From assembly GCF_020404845.1 (NCBI RefSeq), contig NZ_JAIOJZ010000029.1:1-64000 (forward strand): 64,000 bases of DNA. Direction: 5' to 3'. The DNA is from Streptomyces hyderabadensis (lineage in GTDB: Bacteria > Actinomycetota > Actinomycetes > Streptomycetales > Streptomycetaceae). The notes under the pieces were generated by a model, which did not search any database, was not told the origin of the DNA, and saw only the letters and a program-made list of their open reading frames with translations. Shown one piece after another: positions 25,930 to 35,802 of the stretch. How positions within the stretch are numbered: the stretch's first letter is position 1; each line of letters starts with the position of its first letter. The translations under genes were made by a program, and so were the position numbers.

Positions 25930-27858
25930 TTGAACAGTGGCATGCACTACATCGGGCCCGACGCGGCGCCCGACCGCTACCGGCTCCTCAACGCCATCGG
26001 CCGGGGCGGTGAGGCCGTGCTGTACCGGGCGACCATCGAGCTGGACGGCGAGCCGGAGACGGTGGTCGTCAAAGTGCTCGACGCCAGGAACACGCTCACG
26101 CCGGATCAGTTCGAGCGGCTGAGCGCCAAGTGGAACGACCAGGCGGAGCTGCTGCGTTTCGTGGGCCGACCGGGTGTCGTGGGGGTGCGCGAGCACTTCG
26201 AGGGGCCGCCGATCCACTCCCAGGGGGCCGCCGGCGCCGCCGCGGGCCGGGCCCTGGTCCTGGTCATGAACCACGTCGACGGCCTCGACCTGCGGGACTG
26301 GCGCGCCGAACGCACCCTCACCACGCACGCCGAGCGGCGCGAGGCCGGCCGGGTGCTCGAACAGCTCGCCGACACCCTGGACTGGCTGCACTCCGGCCGG
26401 GCCACGCCGTCCGGCCGGACCGTGGTCCACGGCGACCTGTCGCCCGGCAACATCATGGTCGACGTGCACGGGCAGGCCACGCTGGTCGACTTCGGCCTCA
26501 GCAAGCTCACCGCCGACCACCAGACCGCCGAGGTCTGGTTCACTCCCGGGTACGCGGCACCCGAGGTGTTCGACGGCAAGCGGACCCCGAACACGGACCG
26601 GTACGCGTTCGGAGCGATCACGTACTTCCTGCTGAGCGGGCAGACGCCGCCCAGTACCCCGGAGCAGCTCCGGGACGCGCTGGCCGGGCTGCCGTCCGTG
26701 CGGGCCCTCGCCGCCGACCGGGCCGAGCGGGTGCTGACCGTCTGCGCGACGGACCCGGCCCAGCGTCCGGAGAGCCTGCGCGCCTGGCTGAGCGACGTAC
26801 GGGACGCGGTGGTGTCGACCACGAACCCGGTGCGCGACGCCCCGCCCGCCGGGTCCTCCGGCACCCAGCGGCCCCCGACCACGGTGACGGCCGCGCCGCC
26901 GGTCCCGCCGCCCCCGACGCAGCTGCCCCCGACCACGGTGACCGGCTCCGCCGCCCCGGACCCCACGGCCACCCAGGCACCGCCGACCACGGTGACGCAC
27001 CCGCCGGAGTCCGGGTCCACCGCGGGGGCGGAGTCCACCGTCGAGCCGGAGTCCGCCGCGGCACCGTCCTCGCCCGCCGGACCCGGCACCGGGTTCGGCC
27101 CGCCCCTCATGCCGCTGCCTGGCACGGCACCGGGCGCACCCGGAACGCCCGGCACTCCCGGCACGGTCCCCGGGCGGCAGGTCGGCGGCGGGACGAGACG
27201 CGTGCTGGTCCCCGTGCTGGCCGTGGCCCTGGCCGCCTCGCTGGCCGTCATCGGCGTGCTGGCGGCACGGGGCGACGACGGGTCCGACGGCGCCTCGCCC
27301 GATGCCACCGCCACGGTCACGGCGACCACGACGGTGACGGCCCCGCCGGACGCCGGGGCGCAGAGTCCGGCCGGGGACGAGGGGGCGTCGGACGGACCCT
27401 CGGCGGACGCCTCGGCCGACGGCACCGGGAACGACGGTGTGGTGGACCAGGCGTCCTCGGTGTCGCTGACGACCTTCGAGACGGTCGCCGAGGGCCAGTT
27501 CGCCACCCTCGCCGTCGGCGACGGCACGATGAACAACAAGCACTACGAGACGGCGCTCGTCCCCGACGGCGGGGGCGACGAGAAATGCAACGGAATGGCC
27601 GAGTACAACCTGGGACGCGAGTGGAAGAACCTCACCATGACCGCCGGTGTGTCCGACGTCTCGGCCAACACGTCCTCCCGCGTCGAGGTGTACGTGGACG
27701 GCGAGTCCCTGTTCACCGGCCAGGTCGACCTCGGCAAGCCGCGCGAGCTGAAGCTGAAGGTCGAGAACGGGCTGCGGCTGCGCATCGCGTACAGCGACCC
27801 GGACGACAGCTGCGACATGGGGGACCTGCTGCTCGCGGACCCGACGCTGACGAGATGA
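25930..27858 (+). CDS. Membrane Ser/Thr protein kinase with extracellular NPCBM-like domain
   Basis: A 642-residue receptor-type kinase. The kinase domain starts at once: glycine loop IGRGGEAVLY, ATP-binding Lys in VVVKVLD near 48, catalytic loop HGDLSPGN near 166 (HGD replaces HRD, a common bacterial variant), metal-binding DFG in LVDFGLSKL near 187, and YAAPE. A Pro/Thr-rich linker with PPTTVT repeats follows, one TM (VLVPVLAVALAASLAVIGVLAA) near 425-446, then an extracellular domain of ~130 residues resembling NPCBM-type carbohydrate-binding folds. It likely senses wall or sugar signals (inference). TTG 25930 has GGGGGG eight bases upstream; ATG 25942 is the alternative. Confidence 0.88.
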   Translation: MNSGMHYIGPDAAPDRYRLLNAIGRGGEAVLYRATIELDGEPETVVVKVLDARNTLTPDQFERLSAKWNDQAELLRFVGRPGVVGVREHFEGPPIHSQGAAGAAAGRALVLVMNHVDGLDLRDWRAERTLTTHAERREAGRVLEQLADTLDWLHSGRATPSGRTVVHGDLSPGNIMVDVHGQATLVDFGLSKLTADHQTAEVWFTPGYAAPEVFDGKRTPNTDRYAFGAITYFLLSGQTPPSTPEQLRDALAGLPSVRALAADRAERVLTVCATDPAQRPESLRAWLSDVRDAVVSTTNPVRDAPPAGSSGTQRPPTTVTAAPPVPPPPTQLPPTTVTGSAAPDPTATQAPPTTVTHPPESGSTAGAESTVEPESAAAPSSPAGPGTGFGPPLMPLPGTAPGAPGTPGTPGTVPGRQVGGGTRRVLVPVLAVALAASLAVIGVLAARGDDGSDGASPDATATVTATTTVTAPPDAGAQSPAGDEGASDGPSADASADGTGNDGVVDQASSVSLTTFETVAEGQFATLAVGDGTMNNKHYETALVPDGGGDEKCNGMAEYNLGREWKNLTMTAGVSDVSANTSSRVEVYVDGESLFTGQVDLGKPRELKLKVENGLRLRIAYSDPDDSCDMGDLLLADPTLTR

Positions 27859-27897
27859 CCCAGTCACGCACCGACGCGGTGACGCGCTGACGACGGG

Positions 27898-27942
27898 AAG
27901 GGGCGGTGTTCCGGGACCCTCGGTTCCGGAACACCGCCCCTT
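27898..27942. terminator. Bidirectional terminator between kinase and gatB
   Basis: AAGGGGCGGTGTTCCGG (27898-27914) pairs perfectly with CCGGAACACCGCCCCTT (27926-27942): 17-bp arms, 11-base loop, between two convergent genes and able to serve both. Confidence 0.9.
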
Positions 27943-27960
27943 CGACGTGGCGCGGGGTGA

Positions 27961-29475
27961 TCAGCCCTCGGACACGCCCAGCTTCTCCAGGATCAGCTCC
28001 TTGACGCGGGCCGCGTCCGCCTGGCCCCGGGTCGCCTTCATGACCGCGCCGACCAGGGCGCCGGCCGCGGCCACCTTGCCGCCGCGGATCTTGTCCGCGA
28101 TGCCGGGGTTGCCGGCGATGGCCTCGTCGACGGCGGTGGTGAGGGCGCCCTCGTCGGAGACGACCTTCAGGCCGCGCTTGTCGACGACCTCGTCCGGCGT
28201 GCCCTCGCCGGCCAGGACGCCCAGGATGACCTGGCGGGCCAGCTTGTCGTTCAGCTCGCCCTTGGTCACCAGCTCGGCGACGCGGGCCACCTGGACCGGC
28301 GTGATCGCCAGCTCGTCGAGCGCCTTGCCCGACTCGTTGGCGCTGCGGGCCAGCTCGCCCATCCACCACTTGCGGGCGGCGGCCGCGTCGGCACCGGCGT
28401 CGATCGTGGCGACGATCGGGTCCAGCGCTCCGGCGTTGAGGATGGACTGCATGTCGTTGCCGGAGATGCCCCACTCCTCGCGGAGCCGGTTGCGGCGCAC
28501 CAGCGGCAGCTCGGGCAGGCCGGACCGGATCTCCTCGACCCACTCGCGGGACGGGGCGACGGGCACCAGGTCGGGCTCCGGGAAGTACCGGTAGTCCTCG
28601 GCCTCTTCCTTCACGCGGCCCGAGGTGGTGGACCCCGTGTCCTCGTGGAAGTGGCGGGTCTCCTGGACGATCGTGCCGCCGCCGCTCAGCACCGCGGCGT
28701 GCCGCTGGATCTCGAAGCGGGCGGCGCGCTCGACGGAGCGCAGCGAGTTGACGTTCTTGGTCTCGCTGCGGGTACCGAACTTCTCGGTGCCGTTCGGGCG
28801 CAGCGACAGGTTCACGTCGCAGCGCATCTGGCCCATCTCCATGCGGGCCTCGGACACGCCGAGGGCACGGATGAGTTCGCGCAGCTCGCGGACGTAGGCC
28901 CGGGCGACCTCGGGGGCCCGCTCGCCCGCGCCCTCGATCGGCTTGGTGACGATCTCGATGAGCGGGATGCCGGCCCGGTTGTAGTCGAGCAGGGAGTGCG
29001 AGGCGCCGTGGATGCGGCCCGTCGCGCCACCGACGTGCAGCGACTTGCCGGTGTCCTCCTCCATGTGGGCGCGCTCGATCTGGACGCGGAAGGTCTCCCC
29101 GTCCTCCAGCTGCACGTCGAGGTAGCCGTCGAAGGCGATCGGCTCGTCGTACTGGGAGGTCTGGAAGTTCTTCGGCATGTCCGGATAGAAGTAGTTCTTC
29201 CGGGCGAAGCGGCACCATTCGGCGATCTCGCAGTTCAGCGCGAGACCGATCCTGATCGCCGACTCGACGCCGGTCGCGTTGACGACCGGGAGCGCGCCGG
29301 GCATGCCGAGGCAGACGGGGCAGGTCTGGGTGTTCGGGTCGGCACCGAGCGCGGTCGAACAGCCGCAGAACATCTTGGTCTTGGTGCCGAGTTCGACATG
29401 GACCTCGAGGCCCATGACGGGGTCGTACGACGCGAGTGCGTCCTCGTACGACACCAGGTCGGTCGTGGTGGTCAC
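27961..29475 (-). CDS. gatB: Asp-tRNA(Asn)/Glu-tRNA(Gln) amidotransferase subunit B
   Basis: tRNA-binding and kinase-like subunit of GatCAB, which amidates Glu-tRNA(Gln) and Asp-tRNA(Asn). The 504 residues show the family start YDPVMGLEVHVELGTKTKMFCGC, the Cys cluster CGCSTALGADPNTQTCPVCLGMPG (zinc site), DYNRAGIPLIEIVTKP, and the YqeY-like C-terminal tail domain. GTG 29475 follows GAGGGAAG. Last gene of the gat operon; a perfect bidirectional hairpin lies downstream. Confidence 0.98.
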   Translation of the reverse strand: MTTTTDLVSYEDALASYDPVMGLEVHVELGTKTKMFCGCSTALGADPNTQTCPVCLGMPGALPVVNATGVESAIRIGLALNCEIAEWCRFARKNYFYPDMPKNFQTSQYDEPIAFDGYLDVQLEDGETFRVQIERAHMEEDTGKSLHVGGATGRIHGASHSLLDYNRAGIPLIEIVTKPIEGAGERAPEVARAYVRELRELIRALGVSEARMEMGQMRCDVNLSLRPNGTEKFGTRSETKNVNSLRSVERAARFEIQRHAAVLSGGGTIVQETRHFHEDTGSTTSGRVKEEAEDYRYFPEPDLVPVAPSREWVEEIRSGLPELPLVRRNRLREEWGISGNDMQSILNAGALDPIVATIDAGADAAAARKWWMGELARSANESGKALDELAITPVQVARVAELVTKGELNDKLARQVILGVLAGEGTPDEVVDKRGLKVVSDEGALTTAVDEAIAGNPGIADKIRGGKVAAAGALVGAVMKATRGQADAARVKELILEKLGVSEG

Positions 29476-29490
29476 GGTGAAACTTCCCTC

Positions 29491-29726
29491 TCAGCCCAGC
29501 AGGACGTCGTCGTCGCCGAGGCGCTTCAGCTCGCGGTAGAGGATGGCGAGGTTGGTGACGACCGCGGCGCCGGTCACGACGGCGTCGAGCAGCCGCAGCG
29601 TGTCGTTCTCGCCACGCGCCTTCTTGATCTGCTTGTAGACACCCACGGCGCCGAACGCCGAGGTGGCCATCGAGACGTACAGACCGGACTTGGACTTCTT
29701 GAAGCCCTTGGCCTTGGACAGTGCGC

Positions 29727-29730
<4 letters not shown>
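29491..29730 (-). CDS. Small conserved protein embedded in the gat operon
   Basis: A 79-residue protein (begins VSALSKAKGFKKSKSGLY) with one weakly hydrophobic central helix (LLDAVVTGAAVVTNLAILYREL) and a basic N terminus. GTG 29730 overlaps the gatA stop by four bases (GTGA), with GGAGG at 29741-29745, and the gene ends 15 bp before gatB, so it must be co-translated with the amidotransferase subunits. I do not recognise a domain. The position suggests it works with GatCAB or simply uses its transcript. Confidence 0.85.
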
Positions 29731-31220
<1,490 letters not shown>

Positions 31221-31223
31221 GGC

Positions 31224-31520
31224 TTACTCCTCCCCCAGGATCTGCGGCACCTTGAAACGCTGCTGCTCCTGGGCCGGGGCGCCGGACAGCGCCTGCTCGG
31301 GCGTGAGCGACGGACGGACCTCGTCCGGCCGCATGACGTTCGTCAGCGGGAGCGGGTGCGAGGTCGGCGGTACGTCTTGGTCGGCGACCTCGCTGACGCG
31401 GGCGACCGCGCCGATGATGTCGTCCAGCTGTCCCGCGAAGTGCTCGAGCTCTTCGGGCTTCAGCTCCAGACGCGCCAGCCGGGCGAGGTGGGCGACCTCC
31501 TCGCGCGTGATGCCAGGCAT
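31224..31520 (-). CDS. gatC: Asp-tRNA(Asn)/Glu-tRNA(Gln) amidotransferase subunit C
   Basis: Small wrapping subunit (98 residues) that stabilises the GatA-GatB interface. Family start MPGITREEVAHLARLARLEL; conserved VPPTSHPLPLTNVMRPDEV in the middle. ATG 31520 has AGAGGAA about seven bases upstream; the longer open frame is not family sequence. First gene of the gat operon. Confidence 0.97.
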   Translation of the reverse strand: MPGITREEVAHLARLARLELKPEELEHFAGQLDDIIGAVARVSEVADQDVPPTSHPLPLTNVMRPDEVRPSLTPEQALSGAPAQEQQRFKVPQILGEE

Positions 31521-31563
31521 GCAGCGTTCCTCTGGGTGAGTGTGTGGTCGGGGCAGCTCGGCC

Positions 31564-31582
31564 GGGACAAGTGGCTTGTCCC
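31564..31582. other. Hairpin in the gatC upstream gap
   Basis: GGGACAAG and CTTGTCCC (8-bp arms, 3-base loop) lie in the 118-bp gap between the gatC start and the cupin stop, followed by a doubled GGCCCAATC (31602 and 31616 region) and GGGGC/GCCCC at 31619-31631. Part of this is likely the cupin terminator and part the gat leader. Confidence 0.45.
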
Positions 31583-31638
31583 CGTCGATTCGGCCCAATC
31601 GGTTTGGCCCAATCCTATGGGGCCGGGCCCCGTGGCCG

Positions 31639-32157
31639 TTAAACGGTTTCCGCCGGGGTGGCTCCGCCGCGCCGCGCGTCCCAGGCGGTGCTGCGCAGGA
31701 AGTGGTTGTCGTAGAGCTCCTGGACCTCCAGCAGGCTCTCCCGGGTGGCCTCGCCGAGGGCGATGCGCTGGAGGTGGCGGAAGTACTCGAAGCGCTCGAC
31801 GCCCGGCGTGAGCACGATGAGCAGGTCGGCGTCGGCCCCGGGCACGGCGGCGAAGGCGTGGGGCTTGCCGGGCGGGACGACGACCAGGTCGCCGGGGCCC
31901 GCGGTGAGCACCTCGTCGCCGGAGAGGACCTCGGCGGCGCCGTCGAGGAGGAAGAACATCTCGGCGGAGTTGTCGTGCCAGTGGGGCGCGGCGCCGTCGG
32001 CGCCGGCAGTGAGGGTGACGCGCTGGGTGGACAGGGCGCCGCCGGTGGAACTGCTGTCGGCCAGCAGGCGCACGGTGGCGGGCGCGCGGCCGACGACCTC
32101 GGCCTCGGCCTCGCGGACGACCACGGACTCGTCGAACTTCGGGATGAACAGCGACAT
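31639..32157 (-). CDS. Cupin-domain protein
   Basis: A 172-residue single-domain cupin. Motif 1 is HWHDNSAEMFFLLDGAAEV and motif 2 PGDLVVVPPGKPHAFAAV, giving two His, one Glu and a further His as metal ligands. Reaction not predictable; the C-terminal helical part (LQRIALGEATRESLLEVQELYDNHF) is like sugar or quercetin-dioxygenase relatives. ATG 32157 has GGGGG eight bases upstream. It follows the DUF4267 gene by 32 bp on the same strand and is probably controlled by the same TetR repressor. Confidence 0.88.
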   Translation of the reverse strand: MSLFIPKFDESVVVREAEAEVVGRAPATVRLLADSSSTGGALSTQRVTLTAGADGAAPHWHDNSAEMFFLLDGAAEVLSGDEVLTAGPGDLVVVPPGKPHAFAAVPGADADLLIVLTPGVERFEYFRHLQRIALGEATRESLLEVQELYDNHFLRSTAWDARRGGATPAETV

Positions 32158-32189
32158 TCTCGAAACCCCCTGAAGACGAATGGGCGTAC

Positions 32190-32561
32190 TCAGACCGCGA
32201 AGAGCAGTCCGGCACTGATCAGGACAACGACCGCGGTGGCGAAGTGGATCCCGAAGGCCACCGCTTTCGCACCCCCGTGGCGCAGCACTATGAGCGTGTC
32301 GGCGAGCGGGATCAGGGCGACGCAGAGCATGAACCACGCCTCGGGGCGGGCGCCGGCGAAGGCCAGCAGCACCAGGCCCACCACCCCGAACGTGCCGTCC
32401 CTGACTCCCTTGATCGTCAGGTAGGCCGCGGCGTCGCCGCCGGGGTCGGCCGGAGCGCCGTAGCCGGCGGCGGCCGGGCCGGGCTGGAACAGGAAGCGGT
32501 ACCCCAGGAACAGGCAGAACAGGTTGAGCACGATGGCCAGGGTGTAGGCGGCGACGGTCAT
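32190..32561 (-). CDS. DUF4267 membrane protein
   Basis: A 123-residue membrane protein with four hydrophobic segments (AAYTLAIVLNLFCLFLGYRFLF to FATAVVVLISAGLLFAV), matching the DUF4267 family often paired with TetR regulators. ATG 32561 has GGAG five bases upstream. Its promoter lies beyond, in the operator-bearing gap shared with the TetR gene. Function unknown. Confidence 0.85.
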   Translation of the reverse strand: MTVAAYTLAIVLNLFCLFLGYRFLFQPGPAAAGYGAPADPGGDAAAYLTIKGVRDGTFGVVGLVLLAFAGARPEAWFMLCVALIPLADTLIVLRHGGAKAVAFGIHFATAVVVLISAGLLFAV

Positions 32562-32577
32562 GACCACTCCTTGGTTG

Positions 32578-32640
32578 CTAGCAGCGCTAGGGACAAGAGT
32601 GACGCTAGCAGAGCGACGACAGGATGACTAGCGCTGCTAG
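32578..32640. promoter_or_regulatory. Twin palindromic TetR operators
   Basis: CTAGCAGCGCTAG (32578-32590) and CTAGCGCTGCTAG (32628-32640) are each near-perfect palindromes with CTAGC/GCTAG arms, and are exact reverse complements of one another. A third partial site, CGCTAGCAG, lies between (about 32603). They flank the promoters of the DUF4267/cupin genes on one side and the TetR gene on the other; the second site ends ten bases from the TetR start. Confidence 0.8.
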
Positions 32641-32650
32641 AGTTCGAGTC

Positions 32651-33241
32651 ATGACGATCCAGACGCGCCGGGAGCGCGAACGAGCGGAACGCGAGCGGCT
32701 GATCGTGACGGCCGCGCGGGACCTGGCCGAGGCGGAGGGCTGGGACGCGGTCACCACCCGCCGGCTGGCCGCCGAGATCGAGTACAGCCAGCCGGTCCTG
32801 TACAGCCACTTCAAGGGCAAGGGCGCGATCATGGCGGCGGTCGCGGTCCGGGGCTGCGAGGAGCTGACGGCGGACCTGCGGGCGTCGACCGCGGCGGCCG
32901 AGGGCGCGCACGCCAGGCTGGCGGCGGTGGGCCGGGCGTACACGGACTTCGGACGGCGGCGGCCCGCGCTCTACGACGCGATGTTCACGCACCTGGTGGA
33001 CCTGCCGTTCGCCACGCCCGAGGCGCCGGCGCCCCTTCAGGAGGCGTTCGGCGAGCTGCTGAAGGCGGTCGAGCCGGTCGCCCACGAGGGCGACGACCTG
33101 GGCCTGCTCACGGAGACGTTCTGGGCGGGACTGCACGGCCTGGTGACCCTGATGCGCAGCGGCCGCCTGCCCCGGGAGGCGCACGACCGCCGGCTCGCCC
33201 TGCTGATCGAGCGCTTCGCCCCGCGGGCCACGACGGACTGA
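32651..33241 (+). CDS. TetR-family regulator
   Basis: A 196-residue regulator: HTH from TIQTRRERERAERERLIVTAARDLAEAEG through LAAEIEYSQPVLYSHFKGKGAI; the C-terminal domain resembles the TetR_C 'WHG' type. It diverges from the DUF4267-cupin pair over twin palindromic sites, so it probably represses both directions. The ATG at 32651 lies ten bases after an operator with no clear ribosome site, suggesting a short leader. Inducer unknown. Confidence 0.92.
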   Translation: MTIQTRRERERAERERLIVTAARDLAEAEGWDAVTTRRLAAEIEYSQPVLYSHFKGKGAIMAAVAVRGCEELTADLRASTAAAEGAHARLAAVGRAYTDFGRRRPALYDAMFTHLVDLPFATPEAPAPLQEAFGELLKAVEPVAHEGDDLGLLTETFWAGLHGLVTLMRSGRLPREAHDRRLALLIERFAPRATTD

Positions 33242-33316
33242 CTGGCGCGGAGGCAGCGCGGCGCCGACCCCCGCCGTTCGGCCCGGTGGGCGGTGCCGCG
33301 GTGCCCGGGGGCCGGG

Positions 33317-35545
33317 TCAGTCGTCGGTCGCCGCCGCGGGCAGTGCGGCGGCCGCGCGCACCCAGCCCCGGGAGCCGCGGGCGAGCAGCCAGGCGGTGGT
33401 CTCCTCCGGGGGCATCGCGGCCGCGACCAGCCAGCCCTGTACGGCGTCGCAGCCGAGGTCCCGCAGGCGTTCCCAGGTCTCGTCGTCCTCCACGCCCTCG
33501 GCGACGACGAGCAGTCCGAGCGAGTGGGCGAGGTCGACGGTGCAGCGCACGATCTCGGCGTCCTCGTTGTCGATGGCCAGCCGGGCCACGAAGGAGCGGT
33601 CGATCTTCAGCTCGCTGACGGGGAGCCTGCGCAGGTGGACGAGGGAGGAGTAACCGGTGCCGAAGTCGTCCAGGGACATCTTCACGCCGTGCCCGGTCAG
33701 CGCGTTGAGGGTGTCGGCCGCCCGCTGCGGGTCCTCCAGGAGGACGTGCTCGGTGATCTCGAGTTGGAGCGCTCCCGCGGGGACTCCGTGCCGGGCGAGC
33801 CGGGCGGCCACCGAGCCCGCGAAGCCGGGGGTGTGCACGTCACGCGGGGAGACGTTGACCGCGACCGGCACGAACAGCCCCTGCGCGCGCCACCGGGCGA
33901 CCTGCCCGAGCGCCGTCTCCAGTACGTACTCGGTGAGGTGGGGCATCAGCCCGGAGGACTCGGCGATCGCTATGAACTCGTCCGGCGGCACCCTGCCCCG
34001 CTCCGGGTGCACCCAGCGCACCAGCGCCTCCAGGCCCGCCACCTGGCCGTCGAAGCGGACCTTGGGCTGGTAGTGCAGCTGGACCTCGTGGGCGTCCAGG
34101 GCCCGGCGCAGGTCGCCGAGGAGGCCGAGCCGGTCGGGGGTGTTGGAGTCCCGCTTGGACTCGTAGACCTCCACGCCGGTGCGGTCCCGCTTCGCCTGGT
34201 ACATCGCCACGTCGGCGCGGCGCAGCAGTCCCTCGGCGTCCAGCGCGTGGTCGGGGAAGACGGCGACACCGGCACTGGCCTCCAGGACCAGGGTGAGACC
34301 GTCCAGGTCCATCGGGGAACTGAGCGCGCCCACCAGGCTCCGGGCGATCCGGGTCGCCGACGTGGTGGAGTCGGCGACCGGCAGTAAGACGGCGAACTCG
34401 TCGCCGCCCAGCCGCGCGGCCTCCGCCCCGCGCGGCAGGGCCTGCCGCAGCCGGTCGGCGGTCTGCAGCAGCAGCCGGTCGCCGGCGAGGTGTCCGAGCG
34501 TGTCGTTGACCGACCGGAAACGGTCGAGGTCGATCAGCATCAGGGCGGCGCGGGCGCCGATGCGCTCGGCGTCGTCCAGCGCGGTCCAGGTGCGCTCCAG
34601 CAGCCACTGCCGGTTGGGCAGGCCGGTGAGCGGGTCGCGCAACTGCTCCTCGGCGCGGGCACGGGCGATCCACAGCGTGGAGTCGAGGGCGATGAGCGGG
34701 ATGGCGAACAGCGGCAGCAGCAGCGGCTTGGCCACGGCGACGACGCAGACCAGCGGGGCGATGCCGAGCAGGGCGACCGCGACCAGGCCCTGTCTGACCA
34801 GGGCGGTGCGGGCGACGGTGGGCAGACCGGGGCGCGGGGTCTGCAGGTACCACAGCAGGGCGCGGGTGACGGCGAGGTAGGCGACGGCCACCAGCGCCAC
34901 CTTGGGGGCCGCGTACACCCCCCAGGTGGCGGGGTCCCAGGGGCGCTCCACGGAGGGAACGGAGCCGCAGACGCCGAGGACCAGGGCACCCGCGGCGATG
35001 CCGAGGATGTCCACCGCGCCGTGCAGGACGCCCTGCCGCCAGCGGCCCCGGCGGGCTATGCCGACCAGGACGACGACGGTGAGGCTGACCATGCCGGCCG
35101 GGACCCAGCCGTACAGCAGCAGGACGGCGAGGGTGAGGGCGGCGCCCGAGCCGGTGCCGCCCCACCAGCGGGAGCGGCCGAGCATCACCAGGTGGCCGAC
35201 GACGATGCCGGCCAGCACCGCCAGGGACCAGCCGACGGTGCCGGACGGGAAGAGCGCGTGGCCGTCGCTGAACGCCCGGTAGAAACCGGCGCCCAGGACG
35301 AAGGCCGCGGTCGCCACGACCGCCGCGGGCAACGCGGGCCAGGACAGGTGCCGTTCGGCGTCCGCGTCGGCCGGACCGTGGAGGTGTCCGGTGGTGTGGC
35401 CGGTGGCCTGCGGCACGCGGGTGCCCGCCACGGGATGCGGGACGCCACCATCGCGTTGCCCGAGCCGCCGGCTCACGTGCCACGCGCCCACCATGCGACG
35501 CAGGCTCAGCCGTGAGCCCGCGGCGGCGCTCTCGGTCGGTTCCAT
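33317..35545 (-). CDS. rmdB: Membrane GGDEF-EAL c-di-GMP enzyme, RmdB-like
   Basis: A 742-residue protein: about six to eight TMs in the first 330 residues, a GGDEF domain (RLGGDEFAVL near 378) and an EAL domain with intact motifs (GLEALVRW near 503, LEITEHVL, DDFGTGYSSL near 628, KIDRSFVARL). The predicted activity is c-di-GMP phosphodiesterase. From position next to ligA it corresponds to the Streptomyces development regulator RmdB; identity is from memory of gene order. c-di-GMP controls BldD and hence sporulation timing. ATG 35545 follows GAGGG. Contrast with the GGDEF-EAL protein at 11.8-15.2 kb, whose EAL is degenerate. Confidence 0.88.
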   Translation of the reverse strand: MEPTESAAAGSRLSLRRMVGAWHVSRRLGQRDGGVPHPVAGTRVPQATGHTTGHLHGPADADAERHLSWPALPAAVVATAAFVLGAGFYRAFSDGHALFPSGTVGWSLAVLAGIVVGHLVMLGRSRWWGGTGSGAALTLAVLLLYGWVPAGMVSLTVVVLVGIARRGRWRQGVLHGAVDILGIAAGALVLGVCGSVPSVERPWDPATWGVYAAPKVALVAVAYLAVTRALLWYLQTPRPGLPTVARTALVRQGLVAVALLGIAPLVCVVAVAKPLLLPLFAIPLIALDSTLWIARARAEEQLRDPLTGLPNRQWLLERTWTALDDAERIGARAALMLIDLDRFRSVNDTLGHLAGDRLLLQTADRLRQALPRGAEAARLGGDEFAVLLPVADSTTSATRIARSLVGALSSPMDLDGLTLVLEASAGVAVFPDHALDAEGLLRRADVAMYQAKRDRTGVEVYESKRDSNTPDRLGLLGDLRRALDAHEVQLHYQPKVRFDGQVAGLEALVRWVHPERGRVPPDEFIAIAESSGLMPHLTEYVLETALGQVARWRAQGLFVPVAVNVSPRDVHTPGFAGSVAARLARHGVPAGALQLEITEHVLLEDPQRAADTLNALTGHGVKMSLDDFGTGYSSLVHLRRLPVSELKIDRSFVARLAIDNEDAEIVRCTVDLAHSLGLLVVAEGVEDDETWERLRDLGCDAVQGWLVAAAMPPEETTAWLLARGSRGWVRAAAALPAAATDD

Positions 35546-35754
35546 TCCCGTCCCTCTCACAGCCGGCGGTGCCCACGCCACGCGGCCCCCGCCTCGACCA
35601 CCTTCAACGGCTCCGCGTGGGAGACCCCTTCCCCTGTCGCTCGGGGCAGGGGGGTGCCCCGGCCGCAGCTGGGCACGGCGGGCGCACACCTCAACAGTAG
35701 GCCGCGGAAGGCTTCCAGGGGCACTGGTCGTCGACGGTTGCCCGAATGCCACCC

Positions 35755-35794
35755 GGCCACCCGTATGCATCTGATATGCGCCGATCGGGTGGCC
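35755..35794 (-). terminator. ligA terminator hairpin
   Basis: GGCCACCCG (35755-35763) pairs with CGGGTGGCC (35786-35794), with further pairing TATGCA/TATGC inside; nine bases past the ligA stop. The rest of the 257-bp gap to rmdB (35546-35802) holds the rmdB promoter region and nothing else I can name. Confidence 0.7.
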
Positions 35795-35802
35795 TTCAAC
35801 CG

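Noticed and set aside
11849..27858. Secondary-metabolite cluster around the MMPL transporter and LuxR regulator
   Set aside because: No biosynthetic enzymes in the region.
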